Virus record (IMG/VR): IMGVR_UViG_3300051212_000518
Location: 1 to 36,983 of that record
Strand: one strand, 5' to 3'
DNA from: a virus
DNA length: 36,983 nt
Position numbers and translations under genes: made by a program. The notes beneath the pieces are model-generated. The model ran no database searches. It saw only the letters and a list, made by a program, of their open reading frames with translations, and was not told the DNA's origin. Shown one piece after another: positions 12,191 to 23,179 of this stretch (positions within the stretch are counted from its first letter, which is position 1; every line of letters starts with the position of its first letter).

Positions 12191-14797
12191 TTAAACAGTA
12201 ATAGTAATAGTACCGTTAGTTAAGTCAATTACAAAAGTATTAGCGTTATTTCGTAATACTCCAGCAGTCATTGTACCAATATTACTGCTTATAGAAGATA
12301 TATTTCCGTCTACTAACATATTACCATTTAAATAAAAATTTTCAACAATCCAATTGCTTCCATCGTAGTAATACATTTGTGACCACTTATACGTAGTACT
12401 GTATAGTAAACATCTATCTCTATTTTGGCTTGAAAAGCCTGCTCCAGATATTGCAGCATTACATTCTGCATTTATAGTTGCTTGAGCAGTAGGTATAGCT
12501 GTAGCATTATAAAGTCTATTTACTTGTATGCTTCCTCTAATACCGCTACCTGCAGGTCCTGTAGGTCCTGTAGCTCCTGGGGCTCCAGCAGGACCTGTGG
12601 CTCCTGTGGCTCCTGCAGGTCCTGTTGCCCCATTAACTCCGTTAGTTCCGTTAATTCCGTTAATTCCGTTAGTTCCGTTAGTTCCGTTAGTTCCGTTAGT
12701 TCCGTCTTTTGCTTTTATTACAGTAAAATCATCGTAATAAAATTTTCCGGAAGTAGTAACACTAACTCTAACTGTTATACTATCGGTTGTCATGTTGCTA
12801 TATAATATTTTTTGCTGATCTGTTCTACCAGATACAGATGTTAACGTAGCGGAACCGGAAATTACACTCCAATCTAAAGATGTATAAGCTACAGTGGACA
12901 ATGCATCAGTCTTTACAACAGTAAATACTATTTCTGTAGGATCCGATATTCCGGCAGAACTTACTTTAAATATTGAAGGAGCAGCATTTAAAATTAAGCG
13001 TTTTGTAGAATTTAATATATCAGTTATTGGAGTACCTCCTGACCCAACTAATAGTGATGGATCAATGTATGCTCCGCTTCCTGCATTAAGTATAATATTA
13101 CCAAAAGAATCTCTAATTGAAAGACCATTAGTATTAATTTTTGAAGCAGTTACACTTCCGCTAACTAATAAATTTCCATCAATAACTATTCCTGGAAATT
13201 CCCACTGTGTACCAGTATAGGTAATAGTATAAACGTAATTACTACCATTACTAAAAGTTACTGTATCTCCTTTTAGCGGTGTAGTAGGTAATGTACCACT
13301 AGTTGCCGAAGCTATAAGTTCTGTAGCTTTAGTACTATAACTTATAGCTAAATTATTTCCGCTGCCTGATGGATAAACGTAACTATTGGTATAAGCAGGA
13401 TCAGAACTATATAACTGTCTCGTTCCTCGTATTCCATTGGTGCCATTGGTGCCGTTAGTTCCATTAGTCCCATTTGCTCCTGGAGGTCCTGTAGGTCCTG
13501 TAGCCCCATTAACTCCATTAGTACCATTAGTACCATTAATACCATTAATACCGTTAATACCGTCTTGAGCAAATACTTTTGCGGCCGTCCATAACCCAGC
13601 AGTTACGGTAGCAGTATTAGTTTTGCTGATAGCTGGAGCATTTGTAACCCATAGAACAGAGCCATTACTTACTGGAGGAATATCTTTTGTCCATAAAAAG
13701 GGAAAAGTACCACTTAATATGCCGGTAGAAAATGTATATGTTAAAGAGCTGCTGTATGGTCCGCCACTTGTATTAAGAAATTGCGGTGGGGTAGATGTAC
13801 TATTATTTCTAGAATATAGGTAGACTATAGCATTATTGTATTTTGTTTCAGCAAATAGTACAGGACTAGTCCAATCATCAGCATCAATAGTGTCGCTAGT
13901 TTGATCAGCACTAACACTAGCTATAGCTATACTTACATATAAATTTTCAGTAACATTTGGCAACGTGCTAGAATATCCGTTTGCCGCTGCTCCGGACCAA
14001 GTAACAGTATTTGTAGAAAAATTATATGTTGCAACACCTGGTTTATCACTACTAGCTAAAGTAGTTCCGCTAGTTTTATAGGCATAAACGGTGACAACAC
14101 TTTTGCCAATATCACCATCTTTAGTAAATATAACAGGGGTTGACCACAAAGTATTCGCAAAAGTATATTGATTAGCTCTACCAACAGCCAGAGCTTCCGA
14201 TACCCATAACCATGGGCCATCAGTAGCGCTTGGAATAGTTTGAGACCATCCGGTAGGCTGTCCTACTAGTGTACCTAGCGGAAAGTTATATATACTATTT
14301 CCTTCGGTTATTTTCGCTGGTGCAGAAGCACTATTAGTTCTTCTATAAATCTTAAGTAAAACACTATTGAAGGCATCTTTACCTTCTCTAACTATAGGTA
14401 AACTTAAAATATTTTCAGTTGTATTAACACCTATATTACTAGCTGTTTCAGATACTACAACTTTATATTGAACAGTTAAACTTTCTTCTGCTGCGGTTAG
14501 CCAAGCACTATCTAAATTAACTATATAATCTTTAGTAGCACCAACTAGTGTAGTAAAAGATCCAGTATCTCCATATCTAAAAGACCAGGCATAGCTTGGG
14601 CTTAAATACCCTATAGTATTTGCAGTTAATGTAATGGTGCTTGGTACAGGAATTGTAGCCAAGCCCGAGTCAGATGTAGAATCTTTAGCTATTAATATTT
14701 CTTTTACTACTCCAGTAGTAATAGTTACGCTGGCACCAGTTATTCTTGAACTAGCTGTAAATAGTAATTCATTTCTGTCGTTAACAATTGTAGCCAT
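12191..14797 (-). CDS. Tail tip / central fibre protein (gpJ-like C-terminus) with collagen-like spacers
   Basis: An 868-residue tip protein. The N-terminal half has three related beta modules ending in W-x-V or W-x-x-P-V motifs (about residues 190-225, 280-310, 365-410: PWLWVSEALAVG, LYVSIAIASVS, VLWVTNAPAIS). Two collagen-like spacers follow at about 412-457 and 697-752, using GTNG and GING triplets plus GPTG and GPAG. Between them sit the motif IDGNLLVSGSVTASKINTNG, typical of the C-terminal region of host-specificity (J-like) proteins, and an Ig-like domain (TSLDWSVISGSATLTSVSG). The C-terminus (GNMLVDGNISSISSNIG, GTITITV) again resembles J-type tips. It starts one base after the 14799 gene ends. 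Role: central fibre at the tail tip contacting the host. Confidence 0.82.
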   Translation of the reverse strand: MATIVNDRNELLFTASSRITGASVTITTGVVKEILIAKDSTSDSGLATIPVPSTITLTANTIGYLSPSYAWSFRYGDTGSFTTLVGATKDYIVNLDSAWLTAAEESLTVQYKVVVSETASNIGVNTTENILSLPIVREGKDAFNSVLLKIYRRTNSASAPAKITEGNSIYNFPLGTLVGQPTGWSQTIPSATDGPWLWVSEALAVGRANQYTFANTLWSTPVIFTKDGDIGKSVVTVYAYKTSGTTLASSDKPGVATYNFSTNTVTWSGAAANGYSSTLPNVTENLYVSIAIASVSADQTSDTIDADDWTSPVLFAETKYNNAIVYLYSRNNSTSTPPQFLNTSGGPYSSSLTYTFSTGILSGTFPFLWTKDIPPVSNGSVLWVTNAPAISKTNTATVTAGLWTAAKVFAQDGINGINGINGTNGTNGVNGATGPTGPPGANGTNGTNGTNGTNGIRGTRQLYSSDPAYTNSYVYPSGSGNNLAISYSTKATELIASATSGTLPTTPLKGDTVTFSNGSNYVYTITYTGTQWEFPGIVIDGNLLVSGSVTASKINTNGLSIRDSFGNIILNAGSGAYIDPSLLVGSGGTPITDILNSTKRLILNAAPSIFKVSSAGISDPTEIVFTVVKTDALSTVAYTSLDWSVISGSATLTSVSGRTDQQKILYSNMTTDSITVRVSVTTSGKFYYDDFTVIKAKDGTNGTNGTNGTNGINGINGTNGVNGATGPAGATGATGPAGAPGATGPTGPAGSGIRGSIQVNRLYNATAIPTAQATINAECNAAISGAGFSSQNRDRCLLYSTTYKWSQMYYYDGSNWIVENFYLNGNMLVDGNISSISSNIGTMTAGVLRNNANTFVIDLTNGTITITV
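12634..12705. repeat. 9-bp tandem repeats encoding GTN/GIN triplets
   Basis: About eight near-identical 9-base units (TCCGTTAGT or TCCGTTAAT on the plus strand) encode consecutive Gly-Thr-Asn or Gly-Ile-Asn triplets of the tip protein. A second, more diverged set lies at about 13427-13562. Such short in-frame repeats are prone to length change without loss of frame. Confidence 0.8.
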
Positions 14798-14798
14798 T

Positions 14799-16328
14799 TT
14801 ACACTAATACCTCTAGTTCTATAGTACCTTTAATCCAATCTGGTACAGTTGTTACTATTAAAGCATATTTATTCATAAGGCCAAATCTACTTAGTTGTAA
14901 TTGAACGCTATCACCTACCTCTAAATATAAAAATTTACTAATGCAAGTCATTTTATATATTTTTCTTGGCTGTTTGAATAAATTTAGTTTTTTTGTTGCT
15001 ATACTGGTAGCATTAGCTATATCTATTAAATATGTGCCTTCAATTTCTGGTTCAGTTGTAATATTATAATTATTTTTAGCAGTTGTATCTGCTGCAAGAT
15101 ACTCTAAGTATTCTGTACTAAATAATTCTTTGTGCTGCTGTGGTATGGCTGTTTCAAGATTATTTTGTATAGTCCAATTCTTAGCATAGCCAATTCTATG
15201 TCCAGCAACAATAGAGATTTGTTTTATCAAACTTAAACTGTTTAATAATATATCAGAATTAGTAATAAAATTACTAGTTGAAGTTGGAATCGCTAAATCA
15301 ATTAGTTTTAACTTTCCTAATCTGCTAACTGTTAGAATTCTACCAGTATGTTTAGCAATATCCTGACATAACTGTAAAACATTTACTCGATCAGGTATGT
15401 AAACTCCAACTAGTTCACTGCCTTGTGAAGAAAAACTCGCTGTATCAACTACAGAACTACTATATCCTACTAGCTTTCCATAGTTTTTTAATATACTGGC
15501 TATAGTGCTACTAGCAGTATTAAAATAACTATTAGTAGATGCGCCGCTAATTAAATCTACTCCAGCTTTACTTCCTTGTATAGAGCAAGTAATAGTTCCT
15601 ACTGGATTAGCTATTAATCTAAAACTGCCTTGTGGTATGCTAGATACTTGAATTGTAGTATTAAAGGCTACAGGCACACCATTATCTCTAACTTCTAATA
15701 TTTGTTCAACTGCAGTATGATGAACCATATATTCAAGTGTTGTGGGGTCAGTAAATAATGGAGTTATATTATGTACTTCCCCAAAACATATTGGTTTTAG
15801 ATTATTCTTATATTGGTTATTGTAAATATTCTCAGCTACTATATTTCCTTGATAGTAATTACCCAGCGTTAATTCTGATAAGCTTGTATTTAAATTTTGT
15901 AATTTATCAACAAGCTTAAAATTAATACAATTTCTATCCTTAGAATCTATATCTAATATTAAGCCATCAAAAATTAATTCAAAATTAGTATTTATACTAG
16001 TATAAGTTTCCTGTAAGGGCCCTATATAAACTTTTGCAGATTGGTTATTCCAAACATATGTTTCGCTTAAATAACTATCATATTCGCCGTTTCCATTAAA
16101 TATTTCAATGTCGCTATAGCTTATAGATGCAGTATACTCAGTACTTATACTTTGATTTATTGTAAAGTTATTTCTAATAATACCAAAATACTGTTGTCCT
16201 GCAATATTTACTGTATGCGTAGATAGATATAAAGTTTGGGGATTGCCAGCTTGTTTATAATTAATTTGCACAAGCAATACTTTAGGAATATTGCTTGTTG
16301 TTTCTAACCAAGTATTATAAGATAACAT
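14799..16328 (-). CDS. Tail hub / baseplate protein
   Basis: A 509-residue tail protein lying directly between the tape measure and the tip fibre. The N-terminal part has the beta pattern seen in distal-tail and hub proteins (YFGIIRNNFTINQS, SISYSDIEIFNGNGEYDSYL, FELIFDGLILDIDS). The central part has an early NITPLFTDPTTLEYMVHH region. The C-terminal part resembles a hub domain (VNVLQLCQDIAKHTGRILT, YKMTCISKFLYLEVGDSVQL). In this gene order such a protein joins the tail tube and tape measure to the tip. I cannot separate the distal-tail from the hub function by eye; it may combine both. Confidence 0.7.
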   Translation of the reverse strand: MLSYNTWLETTSNIPKVLLVQINYKQAGNPQTLYLSTHTVNIAGQQYFGIIRNNFTINQSISTEYTASISYSDIEIFNGNGEYDSYLSETYVWNNQSAKVYIGPLQETYTSINTNFELIFDGLILDIDSKDRNCINFKLVDKLQNLNTSLSELTLGNYYQGNIVAENIYNNQYKNNLKPICFGEVHNITPLFTDPTTLEYMVHHTAVEQILEVRDNGVPVAFNTTIQVSSIPQGSFRLIANPVGTITCSIQGSKAGVDLISGASTNSYFNTASSTIASILKNYGKLVGYSSSVVDTASFSSQGSELVGVYIPDRVNVLQLCQDIAKHTGRILTVSRLGKLKLIDLAIPTSTSNFITNSDILLNSLSLIKQISIVAGHRIGYAKNWTIQNNLETAIPQQHKELFSTEYLEYLAADTTAKNNYNITTEPEIEGTYLIDIANATSIATKKLNLFKQPRKIYKMTCISKFLYLEVGDSVQLQLSRFGLMNKYALIVTTVPDWIKGTIELEVLV

Positions 16329-16337
16329 AATCTAACC

Positions 16338-19300
16338 TTACACTATTTCTACTTTTGCACGATCTTTCCATTTTGAGTCAACAACTGCATCAACTACTAC
16401 TTCTGCTATTTGTTCGCCTAATTTATTAGTAGCATCATAGTTGGTGATAATCATATCTCCAGTTTGTTTTTGCTGATCTGCTCTTAAACTGCTTATTTCC
16501 GATTTTAGTGCTTGTATTTGTCTAATCATTTCATTAAAAGTTTGATTTGTATTAAACATACCTTGTGTTTGCGTTGCAGTATAAACTCTACCAGACGTTT
16601 TAAAATCTACTACTTCGGGCCCTCTTTCACCTACAAGAGTTAGTCCTTGGCTTAAACCGCCTATTGCCCTACTAGTTACGGCAGAACCACCACTAGCAGC
16701 AGCAATATTTGTATCTATGCTTTCCAAAAGTGTGATCTGTCTGTTTATTCCATCTAATTGTAGTTGCTCTATAGTCGATTTATTTGTTGCAAATACTTCC
16801 GCTGATTCTAGGGCTTGTGTAACAGTATTAAAATCTTGAATATATTGTGGGCCACTAGCGTATACTTTTTGTGAAGCAGTTAGGAAGTCATTACTAGCAG
16901 ACTGTAATTTACCATAAGCTTCTACATCTCCGGTTAGTGCCTTGTTTAATATTGTTTGAAAATCACTACCGGCCTTGCTGTACTTTTCTAGTGGTGTTAA
17001 TATAGAAGTAGCACCTAGTAATAATCCGCTTCTAAAATCCTGTAGTGATTTTGCAAAATCTGCAAACTTTTTACTACTATTTTCTAGCTCGCTGGCTTGT
17101 TTATTTAAGTTATCTATTTCTTCTTTTTTCAACGCTAAATTATCTTCTAGTAGTTTATTATAGGCTTCAGAGTATTTTAATAATGCTACCAGTTGCTCCT
17201 TAGACTTACTACTAGTTTTTGAAGATTCTTTTAGTGCATCTACTAAACTTATATATTCTTTTTTACTTTTTGGCAGTTCTAATTCTGCATCTGCAAAAGC
17301 TTCAGTTAGTCTGTCAAAGCTAAAACTATACCTAGTTGCTGCATCAATAAAGTTTTCTACGTAATAGTTAATACTTGTAGCAAACTGATCTAAATCGCCA
17401 AACTGATCAATTAAATCTTGTTCAAATAATGTTCGGCTATAGGTATCTAGTTCACCTAAACTTACGCCTATCATGCGCAAACCATATCTAACATTTTCAC
17501 TATCGTTAGCTATACGCATTGCTGCTTCTGCATATTCTTCACCAACTTTAGTAAACAATGTTATCCAGGGGTAAGCTTTTTGTACGGCTCTGTTTAAATT
17601 GATACTAAATTCACCAGTAAGTTTACTAATTGCTTCCTCACCACTTAATCCAGCTAAATTAGTATTAATCTGTATTTTAAAATCTTTTAGAACGTCATTA
17701 ACTCTATCAGCATTACCTTCTAATATAACGGCTGCGCCTTGTAGTGTTTGTTTAAAACTTACAAGTGTATCTGATATAGCCATACGAATACTTGGATCTA
17801 ACTCGCCACTTATTCTATTTAAATATTGTTTAGTACTATTCTTTAAACCCCACCAACTACTCTTAGTTACTGTAGTAAGTACGTTTTCCCAGCGCTCAAG
17901 TACCGTGTTACCTGTTTGATTTATTAAGTTATCTAGTTCACCTTCTATACGAATACCTGCCGATATTATTTTTGTGTCTATCTTTTTCTTATCAAATCCT
18001 CCTGTCCACCAATTCCAACTTTTGGTAGATACACTTTGCTCAACAGTGCCAAAAGGAGATTGGTTAGTTCCTGCAAAACCACTAATCTCACCTAATAGTG
18101 CTCTAACTGTTTTATCTGTGTTTTCTTCAACACCACGCAAACTTCTAACAACCTTACTACTATCGCTGTTTAGTATGTTAAAGAAATTTCTAGAAAGTGA
18201 TTCTATGCTGCTAGTAATGCTATCCGCTAAGGCTGTTGGGTCACCTACTACTCCGCCGTCTCGATTAACCAGTTGACCATTTATAAACTGTTGGCCCGTT
18301 CCACTTACTTTATTCATGTCTTCAGCAGTTAAGCCAGTAGTATTTATAGTTCCGGTACCACCTTTGCCGCCACCAAAGGCTGCAAATATAGCCGCAACAA
18401 TACCTGCTGCAACTACTGGTCCTGGTAATCCAATTTGCGAAGTAATTTTACCAAATATACCTGCTGTATAGGCTGGAATCTTTGCTATTAAGCTGGCGTT
18501 TTCTAAACCTGCTTCTTTTACGGCTAGACTACCGGCTGCTGCAAGTTCCATGGCAAATGTTTTTATTTTTGTAGCATACTCTATGGCAGTATTTGTCATG
18601 CGCATTACATGTGTGGCTTTTTCCATAGCGTCTAGTACTTTATATCCGCCTGTTTTTTCTTTTAGCATAGCTTTAGTACTAGCTAAAATTTTAGCGTTAC
18701 CTTTAAGTTCATCGTCAGCAGATTTTTTCTTTTGTTTGTCTATTTCTTTTTGTACTTTTAACTCTTTTGATTTGTCGCCTTGATCTTGTGCAAACCAAAG
18801 ATCGTCTTGCAACTGTTTCATTCTACTAGCATTTTTCTCTTGCGTTTGACTATTTTCTAAAAGTGCTGTAGTTAAATCGCCTAATTTTTTACCTATTTCA
18901 CCAAATGCTCCGGCTAAAGCATCAGTTAATCTAGTAGATCTTTCCAGTTCTTCGTTAAATTTGGCCTGAGAAAGTGCGATTTGCTGCGTTATACCCGCAA
19001 CAGCCAATGTTTTAGCATACTCTATATCTAGTCCAGACAATGTTAAGGCTCTGCTGGCTTCTGCTGCATCTCTTTCTCTTTTAATGGCCGCTTCTCGTAG
19101 CATAAAAGCTTCAAGATCCTTAGTTTGCTCGAGAAGTCGGGCGTTTTCACTATCTCTTATTTCTAATTCACGTAATTTTTTTCTATAGTCAAATTCTGCT
19201 TGTATTCTTGCGAGTTCTTTTTGTGTTTCGGCCTCTTTTATAGAGCTAGAGTACTGTAATTGAGCAACATAAGTATCACTAAATTGATTAAGTGTTATAG

Positions 19301-22300
19301 CTGCATCTATTCTAGCTTTATCAATAGCTACACCAGCTAATATTGCTGCATTATTAGCAGCTTGAATTTTGCTCTCTAATTCAAATCTTTGATTTAACTG
19401 CTGTAATTCTGCAGCGGTTTGTTGTTTAATAGTTTCTACTCTTGCTTGATCAGTTTTTAATCTTTGACTACTTTGCGCAAGCTCTAGTTCATTATAGAAA
19501 GTATTTTTAGCTGATTCTTTAGCTAAACTTTTTTCAGCGTCTGTTTGTAATTGATTGGCTGCTAGTAATTTTGACAAATATTTTTCATTTGCAGCATTAA
19601 TAGCGCGCTGTTCCTCTAACCTTGCATTATCTATAGCCAAGGCCTCTACCTGTGAGCTAACCGATGCTTTACCTATTTCATCTAGACCCGTCATTTGCAG
19701 TTGCATTCTTTGACGTAAAACATCATTTCGTTGGCGTTCCACATCATTTAGCTCTTGCTTGGCTTTATACTCCGCACGCAATTCAGCCAGCGGCTTTTCA
19801 TACTCTCGTAAATTTGCTATTTGTCTACTTTGCTGTGCAATCTGTGCATTTAGTCCGGACACAGAGACTGCAACTTGTTGATATACTCCATTTTGTGCTA
19901 TCTGTTGTGCAGTAAGTGATCCTGTTTCTTTGCTTAAATTACGCATAGCTTGAACAGGATTTTTAAGTACAAGCTCTAGCTTTTGTAGCGATTCTGTATA
20001 AAACTTTACATCAGCAGCAGCTTTTTGATATTCTTCGCTGCCCTGTAAATTTACACTATCAGGACCTTTACCTTCTGATACAAGTGTTTTTAATTTTTCT
20101 TCTGCACTTACTTTATTATATGTAGCCCCAAGACGTTCCTGTGACACTAATAAGTCTTTTTGTGTTTTAATTAATTCTAATTGGTTGCTTATCTCTTGTA
20201 TTTTTAATTCAATTATTTTTCCAGCAAATTGTGGCACTGTGTCAAAAGCAGCATAATATTGCTGTAAAAATTCCGTAGCACCTTTTTGAATCTGTGCATT
20301 AATAGTTTTAGCAACAAGACCTGCGCTAAATCTTACTCCATCACTAAGTGCTCCTGCTACACTATCTCGTATTTTTTCAGCTTGTGCAAATGCTTGTTGT
20401 TGTCTAGCCTGCTGCTTAGCAGATTCGGCTCGCATAACATTTAATTCTTGTTGAATTTGTTGATATTGCTTATAGTCTTTTGTTTCTTCAAAGCTAGCTA
20501 TACTAGGGCTGCCTACTATATTAGCTGCTTCATATGCTGCTTTTATACCTTCTGCTCTTTCTTCTTGCTTTTTAATCTGCTCATCTAAAACTTTTAGTTG
20601 TTTTGCTGCGTTTTTGCTTTCTTCTCTGGCATCGCGCATAGCATCTGCAAATTTTAACAAACCTGCTCCAGCTTGGGGTCCAAAAATAGGATTTTTAGAC
20701 ATCTGCGCTAACGCAGTAGTTAAATTAGCAATAGAGTCTTGTATTGGTCCGTCCATATTAACAGCAAGATCATTTAAACTTTGTGTTGACTGAATAGCCC
20801 ACTGTGTTATAGGACTTTTGTCTGAAAACTGTGTTTTAAGATCTGCAAATAATTGGGTGCCTTTTTTAAAGCCATCTGCAAATTGACTTGCTTTACTAGC
20901 AGCTTCTGCACTGGCAACACTGGTTTGTTTAATAGCAGCATTTAAATTTTTAACAGTATCACTGGCAGGATCTAAGTTTTTTACTGCTTCTATTATGCTG
21001 TTAAAATTAACTTCGCCTATATTTAATTCACTTTGAATTGATTTAGTTAATTTTTCCCTTAAATCGGCATTATCTAAATTTTTAATTGTATCAAATAATT
21101 GCTTGCTAAAGGTTTTTTCAAAGTTCTTTTGCACGCCTCCGCCAAATAAGCTAGCAAATGTATCTTTTATGTTAGCCCACCAGTCTCCTGTTAGTGCATC
21201 TTTAGCTTTCATAGCACTTTTAGTAAGCTCATCCATTGCAATAGACTGTTCAGATAAAGCATTAGATCTTGCTTGAATTGCTTGCACAGAATATGCATCA
21301 CTGGCAAATATAGCTTTAAATGTTTCACCAAGATGCTTGGTTGCTTTGTCAGCCCTATCTACAGCAGAGTCAAAAGCACCTAATGCTTCTTTTGACTTAT
21401 CCATAAAGCTGTCGAGAATGCCTATTACGGACGCAATAACCCCTACCCAACCTAAAAATCCGCTGGCAAAGCGTAATATTGTAGACGTAGCTCCTGCAAT
21501 AGCGGAGCCTAATACACTAATTTTACTAGTAGTTTTTGTAAATGTACTAGCGCCTGATTTGTCTATTTCGGCAAAAGCTAATACTGTAGCATCTTTTACT
21601 CCGGATAAGCTAGCGTTTAAGGCGGCATTACTTTTTATCGAACGTAAATTAGATTCTTCAGCAGCAGTAGCAGCCATTTTTTGATTAAGTGCTAATATTC
21701 CATAGCCCTTTTTACGCTCTTCAATAATTCGCTTATCTTGCTCTGCTCCAACAATATAAGCCTGCTGAGCATTTCTAGCAAGTTCGGTACTATCTGCTAA
21801 TTCACGTAAACTTTTACCTTGTTCTCGATAAGCTTTTTTGCCGCGCTCTAGCTTATCTGCTTCTTTTCTTGCAGCGGCTATATCTGCATCACTAATAGTT
21901 TGAATATCATTAACTAATAACTTTGCGGCAGTTTTACTTCTATCTAACTGCTTTGTTTTTGCAGCATTGTATCTGTCAACGGCTTCATCTTGTTTTGCAA
22001 TTAATGCATCAATATTGTTTTCTTCTATTGCACGTCTAGCTTTAGCGGCGGTTGCAGCTGCGGCATCTGCAGCCACTTGACGAGCCTGGGCACGTTCTGC
22101 TGCCTCATCTGCTTGTCGCTGTAACCCTGCACGAAACTCTCCTACTGCTGGCACTGCTTGTTTTAATAATAACGTACCAATAGCCGTAATTACTCCTAGC
22201 AGCGCTGTTGGGCTGCTGGCAAGTAAGCCTATTAGTGGTGTAAGCGCAACGTTAACAAACTCTAATATTTGTTGTGCAACATTTTTAGTGCTAGCTAATA

Positions 22301-23117
22301 GTTTGCTATATGGATTGGCATCTAGCTCAATTGTACCAAATTTTTCTGCACCTTCTTTTAGGGCTGCAACTGCAAAAGCTTGGCGACGCTCAAAGTCAGT
22401 TAGTGCTCCAGCAGTTTTGTTTAAACTACGAGCATATTCTTGTACTGCTGGATCAATCTTAGTGAAAATACCTATTTCATCTAATAATTCTGGTTCGAGT
22501 TTAGTAATACCTCGTGTTAATCTATTAACTGCATCAAGAGCATCTACACCAAGAGCCTGAGAAGCGCTCTTAGCAACTTTAGCAATTTCTAAAACTTGTT
22601 TACTACTTAGACCGCTGGCAGTAGCTTTAGCTGTTACTTCCGCTGCCTCGCGTAAAGATACAATGCCATCTGTAGCTTTGGTAAACTCTGCAGCTAATTG
22701 ACCTAATGCAATACCGCTGCGGGCACCTAATTGGTCTAAGCCTTTTATAAGATTGGCAGTGTCTGCCGCATTTTTAAGTGCTGTAAACGCAGCACTAACT
22801 GCAAATATATTTGCAGCAAATGTAGCGTACAGACGAACTAATCCACCAAGACCTTGTGCTTGGTTAGCAAAATCTCTACTAGCGGCACCGGTAGTTCCGC
22901 CTATACCTCTTGCTCTGCCATAATCAATATTTTCAAGAGGGCCGGCACTGCCTGCCATTGCAGCCGCTCTGGCGCGACTGGCTCCTGAAGGACGTGTAGC
23001 TGCCATTGCTTTTTGTGCAGCAGTTAGCTCTCTATTTAAGTCTTGAGCGTCTTGACGGGCTTCTTTTAAGCCTTCTGCTTGTACTTTTAGTCTAGCTGTT
23101 ATTTCTTGATTAGCCAT
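16338..23117 (-). CDS. Tape measure protein
   Basis: A 2259-residue protein, by far the longest here, placed right after the tail chaperones as in lambda-like phages. It is mostly helical with long coiled coils (Glu/Gln/Lys/Ala-rich stretches at about residues 850-1450). Hydrophobic segments lie near residues 95-115, 300-325, 550-570 and 1555-1585 (PGPVVAAGIVAAIFAAFGGG). Near the C-terminus is the motif GLTLVGERGPEVVDFKTSG, widespread in tape measure proteins. No lysozyme or peptidase motif was recognised. At the usual ratio of about 0.15 nm per residue the tail would be roughly 340 nm long. It has its own promoter and an AGGGGA-type ribosome site before ATG at 23117. Confidence 0.93.
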   Translation of the reverse strand: MANQEITARLKVQAEGLKEARQDAQDLNRELTAAQKAMAATRPSGASRARAAAMAGSAGPLENIDYGRARGIGGTTGAASRDFANQAQGLGGLVRLYATFAANIFAVSAAFTALKNAADTANLIKGLDQLGARSGIALGQLAAEFTKATDGIVSLREAAEVTAKATASGLSSKQVLEIAKVAKSASQALGVDALDAVNRLTRGITKLEPELLDEIGIFTKIDPAVQEYARSLNKTAGALTDFERRQAFAVAALKEGAEKFGTIELDANPYSKLLASTKNVAQQILEFVNVALTPLIGLLASSPTALLGVITAIGTLLLKQAVPAVGEFRAGLQRQADEAAERAQARQVAADAAAATAAKARRAIEENNIDALIAKQDEAVDRYNAAKTKQLDRSKTAAKLLVNDIQTISDADIAAARKEADKLERGKKAYREQGKSLRELADSTELARNAQQAYIVGAEQDKRIIEERKKGYGILALNQKMAATAAEESNLRSIKSNAALNASLSGVKDATVLAFAEIDKSGASTFTKTTSKISVLGSAIAGATSTILRFASGFLGWVGVIASVIGILDSFMDKSKEALGAFDSAVDRADKATKHLGETFKAIFASDAYSVQAIQARSNALSEQSIAMDELTKSAMKAKDALTGDWWANIKDTFASLFGGGVQKNFEKTFSKQLFDTIKNLDNADLREKLTKSIQSELNIGEVNFNSIIEAVKNLDPASDTVKNLNAAIKQTSVASAEAASKASQFADGFKKGTQLFADLKTQFSDKSPITQWAIQSTQSLNDLAVNMDGPIQDSIANLTTALAQMSKNPIFGPQAGAGLLKFADAMRDAREESKNAAKQLKVLDEQIKKQEERAEGIKAAYEAANIVGSPSIASFEETKDYKQYQQIQQELNVMRAESAKQQARQQQAFAQAEKIRDSVAGALSDGVRFSAGLVAKTINAQIQKGATEFLQQYYAAFDTVPQFAGKIIELKIQEISNQLELIKTQKDLLVSQERLGATYNKVSAEEKLKTLVSEGKGPDSVNLQGSEEYQKAAADVKFYTESLQKLELVLKNPVQAMRNLSKETGSLTAQQIAQNGVYQQVAVSVSGLNAQIAQQSRQIANLREYEKPLAELRAEYKAKQELNDVERQRNDVLRQRMQLQMTGLDEIGKASVSSQVEALAIDNARLEEQRAINAANEKYLSKLLAANQLQTDAEKSLAKESAKNTFYNELELAQSSQRLKTDQARVETIKQQTAAELQQLNQRFELESKIQAANNAAILAGVAIDKARIDAAITLNQFSDTYVAQLQYSSSIKEAETQKELARIQAEFDYRKKLRELEIRDSENARLLEQTKDLEAFMLREAAIKRERDAAEASRALTLSGLDIEYAKTLAVAGITQQIALSQAKFNEELERSTRLTDALAGAFGEIGKKLGDLTTALLENSQTQEKNASRMKQLQDDLWFAQDQGDKSKELKVQKEIDKQKKKSADDELKGNAKILASTKAMLKEKTGGYKVLDAMEKATHVMRMTNTAIEYATKIKTFAMELAAAGSLAVKEAGLENASLIAKIPAYTAGIFGKITSQIGLPGPVVAAGIVAAIFAAFGGGKGGTGTINTTGLTAEDMNKVSGTGQQFINGQLVNRDGGVVGDPTALADSITSSIESLSRNFFNILNSDSSKVVRSLRGVEENTDKTVRALLGEISGFAGTNQSPFGTVEQSVSTKSWNWWTGGFDKKKIDTKIISAGIRIEGELDNLINQTGNTVLERWENVLTTVTKSSWWGLKNSTKQYLNRISGELDPSIRMAISDTLVSFKQTLQGAAVILEGNADRVNDVLKDFKIQINTNLAGLSGEEAISKLTGEFSINLNRAVQKAYPWITLFTKVGEEYAEAAMRIANDSENVRYGLRMIGVSLGELDTYSRTLFEQDLIDQFGDLDQFATSINYYVENFIDAATRYSFSFDRLTEAFADAELELPKSKKEYISLVDALKESSKTSSKSKEQLVALLKYSEAYNKLLEDNLALKKEEIDNLNKQASELENSSKKFADFAKSLQDFRSGLLLGATSILTPLEKYSKAGSDFQTILNKALTGDVEAYGKLQSASNDFLTASQKVYASGPQYIQDFNTVTQALESAEVFATNKSTIEQLQLDGINRQITLLESIDTNIAAASGGSAVTSRAIGGLSQGLTLVGERGPEVVDFKTSGRVYTATQTQGMFNTNQTFNEMIRQIQALKSEISSLRADQQKQTGDMIITNYDATNKLGEQIAEVVVDAVVDSKWKDRAKVEIV

Positions 23118-23179
23118 CTTTTCCCCTAATGGTACACCGGCACTTTTTTGCCTTGTACACCTAGATTTATTTTAGTTTA

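Noticed and set aside
16338-23117. Lysozyme or peptidase domain in the tape measure
   Set aside because: Looked for and not seen; the C-terminal GERGPEVVDF motif is the usual tape-measure element, not an enzyme site.
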